Assembly (NCBI GenBank): GCA_016715625.1
Contig: JADJZU010000046.1
Span: 52,894-116,893 of the forward strand
From: Bacteroidota bacterium
GTDB lineage: Bacteria > Bacteroidota > Bacteroidia > Chitinophagales > LD1
Direction: 5' to 3'
DNA: 64,000 nt
A program made the position numbers and the translations under genes. The notes under the pieces are model-generated. The model was not told the DNA's origin. It was given only the letters and a program-made list of their open reading frames with translations, and did not search any database. This document shows positions 8,268-17,933 of the stretch, piece after piece; position 1 is the stretch's first letter, and every line of letters starts with the position of its first letter.

Positions 8268-9749
8268 ATGGCCACCTTAAAACAGGTATATGATTTAGTG
8301 CATTCGTTAGACAAAAACGAAAAGAAAAACCTCAGCATATTGATTGATGCCCTGGGGGGCAAAGCCCGGCAGCGCTATGCCAATTCGCTGCGCGTATTCA
8401 ACGAGCAAAAAGAGTTTGATGCCGATAAGCTGAAGAAAAAACTGAGTGCCGATGTCAGCGGCATGAGCCTGACCGAGGCCAACGATTATTTCTTTCACTT
8501 TGTATGCAAAGCCCTGCAAAGCAATACCACTTCCACCTCGGGTAATTTGGGTTTGGTAAAGGAACTTTTGATGGTGGAGACCTTCATCTCCAAAGGGCTG
8601 TTTGATTCAGCCGAAAAACAACTCAGCCCGCTTTTGACCAAACTGGAAACCGGCAATAGTTTCGGCCTGTTATCCAGGGGGCTGGAACTGCAAAGCATCA
8701 TCATCGCCTCTAATCCAAACACCACCCGCGATTTTGAAAAACGACTGCGCACCCTGCAGCAGCGCAAACAAGTGGCAGCCGACCAAATGCAGTATGTGGA
8801 GCTGATGCAGCTGATACAACAGATCAATCTACTGGTAAGCAAAACAGGCGACCCGCGCACGCGGCAGCAACAAGCCGAGTATGCCAAGGTGTACACGCAT
8901 CCCATCTTCCGCCTGCCCTACCACGAAGTAAGCCGGCAAAGCTTTCCGCTCTTTGCCCCTACCAAAATAGATATGGTGAATGTGTTGCAGGGCCCCGAGG
9001 CGGCCATCCGCGAGGGGCTGGTGGCGCTAGCCGAGTTCCGGAAAATCTTTGACCGCAAACATCACTACGTAGCCGAGTTTTACCTGCTCGATAGTTTGCT
9101 CTCCGATTGTTTCCGGGCCAAAAATCACGCGCTCATGATGCCTTTGATAGAGGACCTCCGAAAACTGATACCGCATGTGCAGCAAAAAGCCGTGCTGCAA
9201 AAAGTATATGCCAAAATCATGCACAGCGAACTGGTCTACTACACGCTCACCCAAAACTACAGTGAAGGAGTAAAGTGTTTTTCGCACTGGATGAAACCCG
9301 ACCAGCAGCTGCTGTGGAACGGCAGCCCGCTCGACTACATGAACTACCTGATGGGAGCGCGGCTGCACTACATGAATAATCAGCCCGACCTGGCGCTGGA
9401 CTACCTGCACCTGCTGCAAGGCCGCGAAAAAGATTTTAAGCCCACCGCACTATTGGGCTATCGCTTTTTGTTTTTGCTCTGCTACTACCAAACCGATAAC
9501 GCCAGCCTGGTGTACAGCACAGCTCATTCCATTTACAAAAGCCTGCTGAAGCAGGAAAAACTCTATGCTCCCGAGCGGGCGGTGTTGCGCTTTACCAAAA
9601 GCAGCGGCTCTATTGAAAAGATGAAGAAAAATATGCGCGGCCTGCACGAAACGCTTTCGGCCTTGCAAAGCGACCCGCTGAACGCGCCCTTTTTCCTCTT
9701 TGCCGATTATGTGGAGTGGCTGGAAAAAGAAATGAAAGCAAAGCGGTGA
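8268..9749 (+). CDS. Unknown helical-repeat cytoplasmic protein
   Basis: 493 residues from the ATG at 8268 (a GTG six bases upstream is in frame). No signal peptide or membrane segment. The N-terminal 80 residues are charged and helical (VYDLVHSLDKNEKKNL). The rest looks all-helical with TPR-like spacing (SKGLFDSAEKQL, NNQPDLALDYLHLLQ), giving a TPR-like superhelix without a canonical TPR. I do not recognise a named family. The layout (short N-terminal module, loop with KEFDADKLKKKL, then helical repeats) resembles the protein encoded at 22943-24316. It stands alone, diverging from the T9SS cargo group across the palindrome at 8199-8240. A scaffold or protein-interaction role is only a guess. 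Confidence 0.75.
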   Translation: MATLKQVYDLVHSLDKNEKKNLSILIDALGGKARQRYANSLRVFNEQKEFDADKLKKKLSADVSGMSLTEANDYFFHFVCKALQSNTTSTSGNLGLVKELLMVETFISKGLFDSAEKQLSPLLTKLETGNSFGLLSRGLELQSIIIASNPNTTRDFEKRLRTLQQRKQVAADQMQYVELMQLIQQINLLVSKTGDPRTRQQQAEYAKVYTHPIFRLPYHEVSRQSFPLFAPTKIDMVNVLQGPEAAIREGLVALAEFRKIFDRKHHYVAEFYLLDSLLSDCFRAKNHALMMPLIEDLRKLIPHVQQKAVLQKVYAKIMHSELVYYTLTQNYSEGVKCFSHWMKPDQQLLWNGSPLDYMNYLMGARLHYMNNQPDLALDYLHLLQGREKDFKPTALLGYRFLFLLCYYQTDNASLVYSTAHSIYKSLLKQEKLYAPERAVLRFTKSSGSIEKMKKNMRGLHETLSALQSDPLNAPFFLFADYVEWLEKEMKAKR

Positions 9750-9828
9750 GCCAGGGGCACAATGAACCGGGCCGCTTGCGTTTTCTGAATACATTATCAA
9801 TTTTGTTGTTCCTCTAAAACCCATTCGT

Positions 9829-10698
9829 ATGAAATTTATTCCGCGTTTGCTCGTGCTGTGTTTCAGCCTGATAAGCCTTCACGCTTTTTCGCAAAACAAC
9901 CTGGAAGACGTGATTTACACCAAGGGAGGCAACATCTACCGCGGCCTGGTGATAGAACAGGTGCCGGGCGAAAGCATGAAGATACGCATCGAGGGCGGCA
10001 GCGTGTTCACCATTGCCATTGCCGATATTCAAAAGCTGACCAAAGAAGAAAAATGGGCGAGCCCACCGGCACCCGCCATGGCCGTTAAACCGGTACCCAC
10101 CGAGGCCGTGCGCCAAAGCCGCGCTTACCGCGCCAAATATGATTCCACGTTTGTGCCTCACTACAAAAAGAAGCGCACCTACTTTTTTCTGGCCGAGCTC
10201 CGCGCGGGTTTCAATAATGGTGGCTTGCGAATTGTGAACGGCTATAAGGTGGGTCGCTTCGGCTACTTCGGGGCAGGCATCGGACTGGATGGCGCAACAT
10301 TCAACAGCGGACCGTTTGGCGGCATGTATGCCACCAGTCATAACTTCAGCAACGGGGCCTATGCACCTGTTTACTTCCGCTATGCGGGCGATGTACTGAA
10401 AACCCGCATCACTCCTTTTTACTATGTAGAGTTGGGGTATGCCGCGCGCATTGGCGGCAATTGGCACTTTACCAATGGCAGAAGCTATGGCGGACCCATG
10501 GGAGCCGCAGGGTTTGGCTGCAAGTTCAACACCTATCGCAGAATCAATTTCAACCTGAACCTAAATGTCAACTGGCGAACCAATTTTTACAACGGCAGCT
10601 TGGAAACCTACGACCCCAGCGGGTTGCTTTACACCACTTATCATCAGGGCATGGATGCCGGCCTGTTCGGTAACTTCTCCTTCGGTATAGGATTCTAA
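9829..10698 (+). CDS. Outer-membrane beta-barrel-like protein
   Basis: 289 residues with a signal peptide ending at about residue 22 (SLHAFSQ). Residues 25-73 contain LEDVIYTKGGNIYRGLVIEQ and VFTIAIADIQKLTKEE, a short beta-rich N-terminal module common in Bacteroidota envelope proteins. The C-terminal half is made of alternating aromatic/glycine strands (GRFGYFGAGIGLDG, FYYVELGYAARIGG) and ends in a terminal phenylalanine, as expected for a barrel inserted by BamA. Cargo unknown. The gene downstream begins five bases after its stop, so the two are likely co-transcribed. Confidence 0.75.
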   Translation: MKFIPRLLVLCFSLISLHAFSQNNLEDVIYTKGGNIYRGLVIEQVPGESMKIRIEGGSVFTIAIADIQKLTKEEKWASPPAPAMAVKPVPTEAVRQSRAYRAKYDSTFVPHYKKKRTYFFLAELRAGFNNGGLRIVNGYKVGRFGYFGAGIGLDGATFNSGPFGGMYATSHNFSNGAYAPVYFRYAGDVLKTRITPFYYVELGYAARIGGNWHFTNGRSYGGPMGAAGFGCKFNTYRRINFNLNLNVNWRTNFYNGSLETYDPSGLLYTTYHQGMDAGLFGNFSFGIGF

Positions 10699-10703
10699 AT
10701 CGT

Positions 10704-11189
10704 ATGCTGCGCACCGCATTTCTGGCAGGAATCATCTCGCTACTCTCTGTGCCGGCCACGGCACAGTGGAGCGATGTGGATTTTAATGCTGTTGACAGTT
10801 TGATTGAGACGGTGCATAGCGTGGAACTCTGCCTGAAAGAGGGAAAAGAAGACCTTCGCTTTTTTCAAAAAACACCCGAGAAATATTCAGATTTTAAATC
10901 CGTATTTTTCAAACAGGTGAACGATTCTTTATCCTGTGCACAAGCCGGAAAATTTCAGTGCGGCATTACAGCGGAGGTAAACTGCAAAGGCCGTGTAGGC
11001 AATTTTACCTTTGCTATTGAACCCCGTATATTTTATCGGGCGGAGTATTCGTATTTCCAACAGCTGATTGGTCTCATTGGCTCCTTGAAAGATTACCCCT
11101 ATCAACCGGCTATGTATCTGGGCGAAGCGGTCAACAGCAAAGTGCGGCTGAAACTCCTGGTGAAAGAAGGGAAGCTCTACATGGAATAA
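10704..11189 (+). CDS. Small secreted protein of unknown function
   Basis: 161 residues with an N-terminal signal peptide (about 1-20, ending PATAQ). The body is mixed alpha/beta with two cysteines (about 48 and 78) and no recognisable domain. It starts five bases after the outer-membrane protein gene, probably in one transcript ending at the hairpin at 11191-11219. I do not recognise a family. Confidence 0.6.
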   Translation: MLRTAFLAGIISLLSVPATAQWSDVDFNAVDSLIETVHSVELCLKEGKEDLRFFQKTPEKYSDFKSVFFKQVNDSLSCAQAGKFQCGITAEVNCKGRVGNFTFAIEPRIFYRAEYSYFQQLIGLIGSLKDYPYQPAMYLGEAVNSKVRLKLLVKEGKLYME

Positions 11190-11190
11190 A

Positions 11191-11219
11191 AAAGCCTTCG
11201 CTAAATCAGCGAAGGCTTT
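11191..11219. terminator. Bidirectional terminator between convergent genes
   Basis: Perfect 12-bp stem AAAGCCTTCGCT/AGCGAAGGCTTT with a 5-nt loop, T-rich on both sides. It lies one base after the stop of the rightward gene and 19 bp from the stop of the leftward lipoprotein gene, so it can serve both. Confidence 0.85.
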
Positions 11220-11238
11220 CTGTTTATACCGGGAAACA

Positions 11239-12246
11239 TTAATCCACAAAAAAGTAAATACGCGTAAGGCATTTGCTCAGGTCCTTATCTGCCATCGGGT
11301 CGCTCACATATTCTTCAATCACCAAAGCAGGTTGTTCTTTGCCTAACTCTTTCAACTTGGCATCCATGGCTGCATAGGCAGGCATCATTTTATCGTAAGC
11401 GCCATAGTAATCGATGCAGTATCCCTTGCGGGCCGGCAAATCCAAAATGGCATAATCGCCTCCAAATTTCTTTTGTGTATCAAAAGGGACCGCTGCGGCT
11501 AAGTCTGCGTTCTTGTTTACCTCGTCATATTGATAGTAAATACCCAAAGGTATGCCGGCCTTACTGCCCGCTTTCTCGATGAGGGTATACATAGCAGGAT
11601 AATGCTGACCAAAGAAGGCTGACATCGCATCAAAAGTCACTTGTTTACGTATGCTCAGGCATTTTTTGGCAGTCCATTCCACTTCTTTCACTTCATAGCT
11701 TACGGCTGCCGGTGCGCTCTCGCAAATAGTTTTCAGCTTAGCCAATCCTTTCTCAAAATCTTTGCCTACCATGCCATCCATGCCTCCCATAAAAGTCATA
11801 AAGATGCGCGCTATAAAATTGTTTTCGCCTTTCATGCCCCAGGTAACTTTGGTGCCGGCATCCACTATTTCGGTGAGCATATAAACCTGACTGCTGCTTT
11901 CAAATGGCTTTATAAAATGAAGGTCTTGCTCCACTCTTTTTCCGGGTTCTATAGCTGTAAATGTCATAGAGCCTTCGCCCACTTCATCGTTTCCTTTCCA
12001 GGTATATTTAGCACCCACGGTGCCATCAGTTCCTTCAAACGTAACCTGTTGAGCTGTATCTAACTCTTGCCAAGGGCTCCAGGCCAAAAAGTTGGCATGT
12101 GAACTAATCTGATTAAAGACGACTTCCACCGGAGCCTGCACTGTAATCTCCCGCTTGATGTCGTAGTTTTTAGGAGCACAACCGGAAGCACAAAGCAGTG
12201 CTGCCAGGCAAATGAAGGCATAAAATGCCGGATTCAATTTTTTCAT
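11239..12246 (-). CDS. Lipoprotein with SRPBCC (START-like) and GyrI-like domains
   Basis: 335 residues. The N-terminus is a lipoprotein signal with the lipobox ASGC at about residues 20-23. Residues about 33-180 match the SRPBCC/polyketide-cyclase fold (ITVQAPVEVVFNQISSHANFLAWSPW). Residues about 185-335 match the GyrI-like small-molecule-binding (AraC effector-binding) domain (EVEWTAKKCLSIRKQ...YYGAYDKMMPAYAAM). Both domains form ligand pockets, so this is probably a membrane-anchored binding protein for a hydrophobic small molecule; the ligand is unknown. The pair of domains is known in cytoplasmic Bacteroidota proteins, but the lipoprotein form places it in the envelope. It has its own promoter (12268-12296). 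Confidence 0.8.
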   Translation of the reverse strand: MKKLNPAFYAFICLAALLCASGCAPKNYDIKREITVQAPVEVVFNQISSHANFLAWSPWQELDTAQQVTFEGTDGTVGAKYTWKGNDEVGEGSMTFTAIEPGKRVEQDLHFIKPFESSSQVYMLTEIVDAGTKVTWGMKGENNFIARIFMTFMGGMDGMVGKDFEKGLAKLKTICESAPAAVSYEVKEVEWTAKKCLSIRKQVTFDAMSAFFGQHYPAMYTLIEKAGSKAGIPLGIYYQYDEVNKNADLAAAVPFDTQKKFGGDYAILDLPARKGYCIDYYGAYDKMMPAYAAMDAKLKELGKEQPALVIEEYVSDPMADKDLSKCLTRIYFFVD

Positions 12247-12267
12247 GGTATTGGGTTTTAGTACTTC

Positions 12268-12296
12268 CGAAGATAAACTATTAGCGGGCTTGTCAA
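12268..12296 (-). promoter_or_regulatory. Predicted promoter of the 11239-12246 lipoprotein gene
   Basis: On the minus strand TTG and TATCTTCG are separated by 18 bp and end about 21 bp before the ATG. This fits the Bacteroidota pattern -33 TTTG / -7 TAnnTTTG with one change (C for T in the -7 element). Confidence 0.45.
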
Positions 12297-12309
12297 GTGG
12301 GCCGTGCCT

Positions 12310-13611
12310 TTACATTTTTTGCAACAACCAACGATGGCAGAATGCAGGCACTTGAATCAACTTTGCCTGATAGGCGAAAGCGAAAACAAACAGTGGCAGC
12401 ATCGGTGCTTTGTAGCGCACCAGATTACCGAGCACCGGAGTGGTGACCCCTATCAACGCAAAATAAAGGAGCGAAGAGAAGAGCAGAAATAAAAAGAGCG
12501 AATAAGTAGAAATATGTTGCCGGCCGAAGAGAGCAAGCCCCGCCAGCAGCAATACAAGAATTAATAAGGTTTCCAAACCACTGAGCAGCATCAGTGGATT
12601 TTTGCACTCCCACAAATAGGGTCGCAGCCCAACATTGCGAAGCCCTGCCGGAACCGCTTTCAGTAAGCTCCATTCATCCGTTACGCTTGGAATATCCACC
12701 GCACTGCCGGCTTTAAAATAGGTGGCCTCTTTCACCGCATGTTCTTGTTTGTTGGCAAGCATGGTAAGCGGAGACTTCACAGAAAAAATGCGGGGCAGAG
12801 CAAAAACTACCAGCGACAGCAATAAAAGTACCACTACATACTTTCCGGCCATAGTCCTTAAAGAATTTGCATTTCTGCTCCACAGGAATGCCGCGGTGGC
12901 GGGCAATAGACAAACCAACACATAGAACTTCACCACAAGAATGAGCCAGGCACCGGCAAACAGCAGTAGCACCTGTTTGGCATTCCACCGAAAATGTGAA
13001 AGGGCATACACATACACTCCTAAGCCAAAAACAAGCAGCGGTTCTTTCATGACTCCGCTGCTCCACAGCAATACAGAAGGCAGCAAGAGCACCGGCAAAG
13101 CCAGTAATACCCGCGAATCTGCCGAAGGGAAAATTGCCTGGAGCAATAGTTTAAAACCCAGCAGCGAGATAAAACACATGAAGAGAATATGTACAAAATA
13201 GGTATTGTCGGAAAAGAAGAGCAGCAGTGCATGTAGTTTTATCACTGTTTGATTTTCGTTGAAAGGAGCCTCATCAAAATGTCGACTCCAGTTTTTTAAT
13301 TGCGCTTCGATAGTGGGTGGTAATGCATCGGCATCACCCAAAACTACTTTGGCAAAAGCAAGGGGATGCTCGGTACCGTAACTATGCAGCACTACGGCAT
13401 CGGTGTAGTATTTATGTACATCGTTGTTTTGCACATCCGTGTAGTAAAAGGTATAAATGACCCATATCAACAAACCGGCTGCAAACTTCAGATGGAAGAA
13501 AGCGAGCGTAACCCATGGACGAAGTGCAGGCAGTTGTAAGCAACGAAACCGATACAACAAAAAGTTGAACAGCAGAAAATAAAAACCGGTAAACATTACC
13601 TCTTTCAGCAT
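12310..13611 (-). CDS. Polytopic membrane protein, unknown (polymerase/ligase-like topology)
   Basis: 433 residues with roughly 10-12 hydrophobic segments spread over the whole length and a larger soluble loop at about residues 55-120 (TDVQNNDVHKYYTDAVVLH). The topology resembles Wzy/EpsG-type polysaccharide polymerases and other GT-C-like membrane proteins, but I see no diagnostic motif. No glycan gene is adjacent; the nearest are at 59511-61890. It diverges from the histidine kinase gene at 13758. A function in surface polysaccharide is only a possibility. Confidence 0.65.
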   Translation of the reverse strand: MLKEVMFTGFYFLLFNFLLYRFRCLQLPALRPWVTLAFFHLKFAAGLLIWVIYTFYYTDVQNNDVHKYYTDAVVLHSYGTEHPLAFAKVVLGDADALPPTIEAQLKNWSRHFDEAPFNENQTVIKLHALLLFFSDNTYFVHILFMCFISLLGFKLLLQAIFPSADSRVLLALPVLLLPSVLLWSSGVMKEPLLVFGLGVYVYALSHFRWNAKQVLLLFAGAWLILVVKFYVLVCLLPATAAFLWSRNANSLRTMAGKYVVVLLLLSLVVFALPRIFSVKSPLTMLANKQEHAVKEATYFKAGSAVDIPSVTDEWSLLKAVPAGLRNVGLRPYLWECKNPLMLLSGLETLLILVLLLAGLALFGRQHISTYSLFLFLLFSSLLYFALIGVTTPVLGNLVRYKAPMLPLFVFAFAYQAKLIQVPAFCHRWLLQKM

Positions 13612-13757
13612 CCCTCTAAATTAGAAATAGAAAAGAATTAGCGGCAACGGCATCATAAGAAGAACCGCGCCTATTGCATTTTGTGGGGAGATGCTATTTT
13701 CAAACGCGATTTGTGAGCATATTTTCTTACATTTCGCCAAGCAGAACAATCTGAACC

Positions 13758-16040
13758 GTGGAAGAGAACAACACCCAGCACCCCGAGCATTCCCCTGTCA
13801 ATAATCTCCTGGACATTATTGCCATTAGTCCGTTTCCTACCATCATTCACAAAATGGGGGTTATTAAATATGTGAACGACCTGGCTGTGGAGATGTTTGA
13901 GGCAGACAATGCCGAGCAACTATTGAACAGAAACATGCTGGAGTTCACCGTTATCGAGGATAACGAAATGGTGAAGGAAGCGATTCGGACCGGGGCCCTG
14001 CTGAAGGTGCGCAACACGATTGTAAAAGCGAGAGTTAAAACTTTTAAGGGGAATATCATTACCACGGAAAACAAAAGCGTGAATGTGATATTCGGTGGTG
14101 AAGAATGCCGGCTGGTAGTGGCTTATAACTACGACCACTATTCCAAAGTGGAAGCAGAACTGCACAGCAAAAAACTGCTATTGGAAAAGATAGCACAGAT
14201 GATTCCCGATAGTTTAATTGTGGTTAATAATGTGACCCGCGAGGTGCTGTTTGAAAATAAACCCTTGATGGAAGTGCTGGGCTACACAGCAGAAGACCTG
14301 GGTAAAGAGGACCAGTTTACTCTCTTCACCAAAATCATTCACCGCGAGGATATGCCCAAACTGGTAGAGGCCAGAAAATTTTTATACGCTCCGGAGAATG
14401 AGGGGAAATATATCGCCACTGAATATCGTGTGAAAGCAAAAGACGGCACCTGGCACTGGATACTGAGCAGAAGCACCTTGTATCGCAAAAATGATGATGG
14501 CACCAGCCAGATAAACTTTGGTATAGCGCAGGACATCACCAACATTAAAGAGATTGAACAACAGCTGCGCGAAAACAAAAACTTTGTAGAGAAAATCACA
14601 AAGACTGTCCCGGACCATATCTCTATTTTTGAACTGGGTCAACGCGAAATCTTCTACGATAATTTTTTCTACGGCTCGCTGCTGGGGTATGAGCGAAACG
14701 AGATTCCTGCCGATATGTTTACTTACTTCTCCGAAGATTATCGACCGCTGGCCGCTGCCAATTTTGAGAAGATAGCTGCTTTAAAAGATGGAGAACGATT
14801 TACCACTATCACTAAGAACCTACACAAGAATGGCTCCATTAAATATCTGCTCACTTCGGTAACGCCTTTTTCGTTTCATGACGATGGACGCATCAAACAA
14901 TATTTATCTGCCACATTGGATGTAACCGATTTTAAGGAAGCAGAGTTTAAACTGCAACTAAGTGAAGACGAACGCAAAGCCATTTTGATGGCTCTCCCCG
15001 ACATGTTGTTTCATGTAAACGTGCAGGGCATCATTCAGAACGTGTATGCGAGCGAAGTATATCGGAATGACGTAGATAAGCTACAGGTAGTGGGGCGACA
15101 TGCGCAAACCATTCTTCCGGCCAATTATTACGATAAAGTAATGGCCACCGTGCAAGCGGTGGTGAAAGACGGACAGATGCGGAGCATCGACTATACGCAT
15201 GCCGAACGCGACCGGAGTCTGTTTTATGAACTTCGTATTAGTAAGCTGAACGACACCTCTGTGATTATCGTAGTGCGCGATATCACCAATCTGATTTCTA
15301 CCCGCACGCAACTCGATAGCAAGATTGATGAGCTTTCGGTCAAAAACAGAGAGCTGGAAAAATACATTACGTCCAACACGGAGTTGGAACAGTTTGCCTA
15401 CATAGCCTCTCATGATTTGCGCGAACCCATTCGCAGCATCATAGGCTTTACGCAGTTATTGCAAAAGCGCTGCCCCGAAGACCAGGCCGAATCAAAAGAG
15501 TTTTTGCAAAACATCATTAACAGCGCACAGCGCATGAACTCGCTGGTGCATGGGCTGCTGGATTACTCGCGTGTTTCATCGTCCGGCAAACCGTTCGAAG
15601 CGGTAGATTTAAATGAACTGATGCAAAAAGTAACCAGCGATATTCAGGCTTCTATTGAGGAAAACGCAGCGGAGATAGCAATTGAAAAACTTCCGGTCAT
15701 TTCTTGTGACGAAACGCAGATACGCCAATTGTTTCAAAATCTGATTAGCAATGGCATTAAGTTTCATCGGCCGGATGTAGCGCCTAAAATCCAAATCACG
15801 GCCGAGCGTAAGGAAGATAAATGGCTGTTTAAAGTGTCGGACAACGGCATTGGTATGGATATGAAATACAGCAACAAAGTATTTCAGATTTTTTCGCGCC
15901 TGCATACCAGCGACAAATATCAGGGCTCCGGAATAGGATTAACCGTTTGTAAAAAAATTGTGGAGCGGCATCAGGGCGAAATTTGGCTGGAAAGCGAAGC
16001 GGGAAAAGGCACTACCTTCTTTTTCACACTCGCTGCATGA
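13758..16040 (+). CDS. Multi-PAS sensor histidine kinase, cytoplasmic
   Basis: 760 residues from a GTG start. No signal peptide or membrane segments, so a soluble sensor. Four PAS-type modules are visible at about 20-130, 145-270, 275-400 and 405-510; the second carries a PAC-like end (YRVKAKDGTWHWILSRS). A short coiled coil leads into the HisKA domain with the H-box FAYIASHDLREPIRSIIGF (phospho-acceptor His552), then a HATPase_c domain with N box (QNLISNGIKF), G1 box (DNGIGM, about 695) and G2 box (GSGIGLTVCKK). It should autophosphorylate and pass phosphate to a response regulator, but none is adjacent; the LuxR-type regulator at 55311 is 39 kb away. Converges with the prenyl synthase gene with an 8-bp gap. 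Confidence 0.92.
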   Translation: MEENNTQHPEHSPVNNLLDIIAISPFPTIIHKMGVIKYVNDLAVEMFEADNAEQLLNRNMLEFTVIEDNEMVKEAIRTGALLKVRNTIVKARVKTFKGNIITTENKSVNVIFGGEECRLVVAYNYDHYSKVEAELHSKKLLLEKIAQMIPDSLIVVNNVTREVLFENKPLMEVLGYTAEDLGKEDQFTLFTKIIHREDMPKLVEARKFLYAPENEGKYIATEYRVKAKDGTWHWILSRSTLYRKNDDGTSQINFGIAQDITNIKEIEQQLRENKNFVEKITKTVPDHISIFELGQREIFYDNFFYGSLLGYERNEIPADMFTYFSEDYRPLAAANFEKIAALKDGERFTTITKNLHKNGSIKYLLTSVTPFSFHDDGRIKQYLSATLDVTDFKEAEFKLQLSEDERKAILMALPDMLFHVNVQGIIQNVYASEVYRNDVDKLQVVGRHAQTILPANYYDKVMATVQAVVKDGQMRSIDYTHAERDRSLFYELRISKLNDTSVIIVVRDITNLISTRTQLDSKIDELSVKNRELEKYITSNTELEQFAYIASHDLREPIRSIIGFTQLLQKRCPEDQAESKEFLQNIINSAQRMNSLVHGLLDYSRVSSSGKPFEAVDLNELMQKVTSDIQASIEENAAEIAIEKLPVISCDETQIRQLFQNLISNGIKFHRPDVAPKIQITAERKEDKWLFKVSDNGIGMDMKYSNKVFQIFSRLHTSDKYQGSGIGLTVCKKIVERHQGEIWLESEAGKGTTFFFTLAA

Positions 16041-16048
16041 GCGATGAG

Positions 16049-17023
16049 TTAACTCTTTCGGCTGATAGTGAAAGCAATCAACTGTTCCACCGAATCGCGG
16101 GAAGTACTGGCGGGAAATTCATAGAGCAGTTGTAGCGCCTCTTCGCGGTAAGCCTCCATTCGCAAGCGCGCATACTCCATACCACCGTGTTGTCGCACCA
16201 TCTGAATCAGCCACTGTACTTTTTCTGTATTCTGATTATCGTTCTTAATCACGTTTATCATTTTCCGCTTGAGCGAGGCATCTACCTGGTCCAATGCATG
16301 AATGAGTGGCAAAGTAAGTTTGCGTTCCTTAATATCGATGCCACGTGGCTTGCCCACCTCTGCTTCCTCGTAATCAAACAAGTCATCTTTAATCTGAAAG
16401 GCGATGCCGATTTTTTCGCCCATCAATTTTACACGTGCTATGAGCGCTTCATCGGTGGTAGTAGTGCTGGCTCCGCAGGCGCAGGCTGATGTAATGAGCG
16501 ATGTTGTTTTGCCGCGGATAATATCAAAGTAGATGCTCTCCTTTATATCCAGCTTTCTTGCTTTCTCCAGTTGCAGCAACTCCCCTTCGCTCATTTCGCG
16601 AATCGTGTTTGACAAAATATGCAATAACTGAAACTGATTGTTTTCGATGGAAACCAGCAATCCTTTAGAAAGCAGATAATCGCCCACCAGCACGGCAATT
16701 TTATTTTTCCATAAAGCATTGATGGAAAAAAAACCTCTCCGCTGGTACGAATCATCCACCACATCATCGTGAACGAGCGTGGCCGTGTGTAAAATTTCGA
16801 CCAGCGATGCTGCCACATAGGTAGACTCGTTTAACTCGCCACAAAGTTTTGCAGATAGAAACACAAACATCGGACGCATCTGCTTGCCCTTGCGGGTGAC
16901 TATGTAATGCGTAATGCGATCGAGCAGGGGAGCATTGCTTTTCATGCTCTCGCGAAAGCGCACTTCAAACTCATCAAGCTCTCGCTCAATCGGTTTTTTA
17001 ATGTCGTTTAAACTCAGTTCCAT
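16049..17023 (-). CDS. ispB: Trans-polyprenyl diphosphate synthase (octaprenyl/heptaprenyl type)
   Basis: 324 residues, the usual length of long-chain trans-prenyltransferases. The first aspartate-rich motif DDVVD is at residues 86-90 (VHDDVVDDSYQRRG) and the second, DDLFD, at about 213-217 (QIKDDLFDYEE). These bind Mg2+ and the diphosphates during chain elongation with isopentenyl diphosphate. The product is the side chain of the respiratory quinone, menaquinone in Bacteroidota; the chain length cannot be told from sequence alone. The bulky residues before the first motif (ILHTATL) fit a medium-to-long product. Diverges from the hydrolase gene at 17085. Confidence 0.9.
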   Translation of the reverse strand: MELSLNDIKKPIERELDEFEVRFRESMKSNAPLLDRITHYIVTRKGKQMRPMFVFLSAKLCGELNESTYVAASLVEILHTATLVHDDVVDDSYQRRGFFSINALWKNKIAVLVGDYLLSKGLLVSIENNQFQLLHILSNTIREMSEGELLQLEKARKLDIKESIYFDIIRGKTTSLITSACACGASTTTTDEALIARVKLMGEKIGIAFQIKDDLFDYEEAEVGKPRGIDIKERKLTLPLIHALDQVDASLKRKMINVIKNDNQNTEKVQWLIQMVRQHGGMEYARLRMEAYREEALQLLYEFPASTSRDSVEQLIAFTISRKS

Positions 17024-17084
17024 TTTGCGAAAACGAAGCTAATGGTAAAAGCGAGGAACAAAAGTATTTTATGTTTGATTCATC

Positions 17085-17933
17085 ATGATAAGAGAACGGA
17101 ACAAGGTGCTGCAGAGCAAACACGGCAGGGCGTTTCTGGCTGATGTGTATTATCTCCAAAATAACATTCCAAAACCGGTTGTCATTTTCAGCCACGGGTT
17201 TAAGGGGTTTAAAGACTGGGGACCGTTTGATGCAGTGGCTGAGAAATTTGCAGCCAGCGGTTTTGTGTTTGTAAAATTCAACTTTTCGCATAACGGAACC
17301 ACTATTGACCATCCGGTTGACTTTGCCGACCTGGAAGCATTTGGTCAAAATAACATGAGCATAGAAATGGACGACCTGGGTGTGGTCATTGATTGGGTCA
17401 CCTCAGCAGATTTTCCATGTAAGGAACAAGACGTAAACACAACAAAGATTTTTTTGCTTGGTCATAGTCGTGGTGGTGGCATTTCTATTTTAAAAGCACA
17501 AGAAGACTCGCGGGTGAAAAAACTATGCACCTGGGCGAGCGTCAACGAGTTTGGCAAATACTGGAAGAAAGATGAAATGGAAAAAATTAAGCGCGATGGA
17601 GTCCTATTTGTAGGTAATGCGCGCACCAAACAGCAGATGCCGCTGTATTGGCAGTTGTATGAAAACTATTTTGACAACATCGCCCGGTTGCATATCCCCA
17701 CGGCTGTAAAACTGATTGAAATTCCGTTTCAGATTATTCACGGCACCGATGATGAAACCGTGCCTTATACAGCGGCCCTCGAAATGCACCAATGGAACAA
17801 AAAAGCACAGCTGCTGTTATTGGAACACGCCAATCACAACTTTGGAGGCAAACATCCCTACCTGGAGGATGAGGAACTTCCCGAAGATTTGGATGACGCG
17901 GTAAAAGCCACCATAGATTTTTTTAAAGTATGA
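17085..17933 (+). CDS. Alpha/beta hydrolase (dienelactone hydrolase/esterase-like)
   Basis: 282 residues, cytoplasmic. The oxyanion-hole motif SHGFKGFKDWG is at about 36-46 and the nucleophile elbow GHSRGG places the catalytic serine at 128. The acid is probably in HGTDDETVPY and the catalytic histidine in HANHNFGGKHP near the end. This is the prolyl-oligopeptidase/DLH-like branch; the substrate is unknown. The next gene starts inside its stop codon (ATGA at 17930), so translation is coupled. A TATGTTTG at 17070-17077 fits a -7 element, which would leave almost no leader before the ATG. Confidence 0.85.
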   Translation: MIRERNKVLQSKHGRAFLADVYYLQNNIPKPVVIFSHGFKGFKDWGPFDAVAEKFAASGFVFVKFNFSHNGTTIDHPVDFADLEAFGQNNMSIEMDDLGVVIDWVTSADFPCKEQDVNTTKIFLLGHSRGGGISILKAQEDSRVKKLCTWASVNEFGKYWKKDEMEKIKRDGVLFVGNARTKQQMPLYWQLYENYFDNIARLHIPTAVKLIEIPFQIIHGTDDETVPYTAALEMHQWNKKAQLLLLEHANHNFGGKHPYLEDEELPEDLDDAVKATIDFFKV

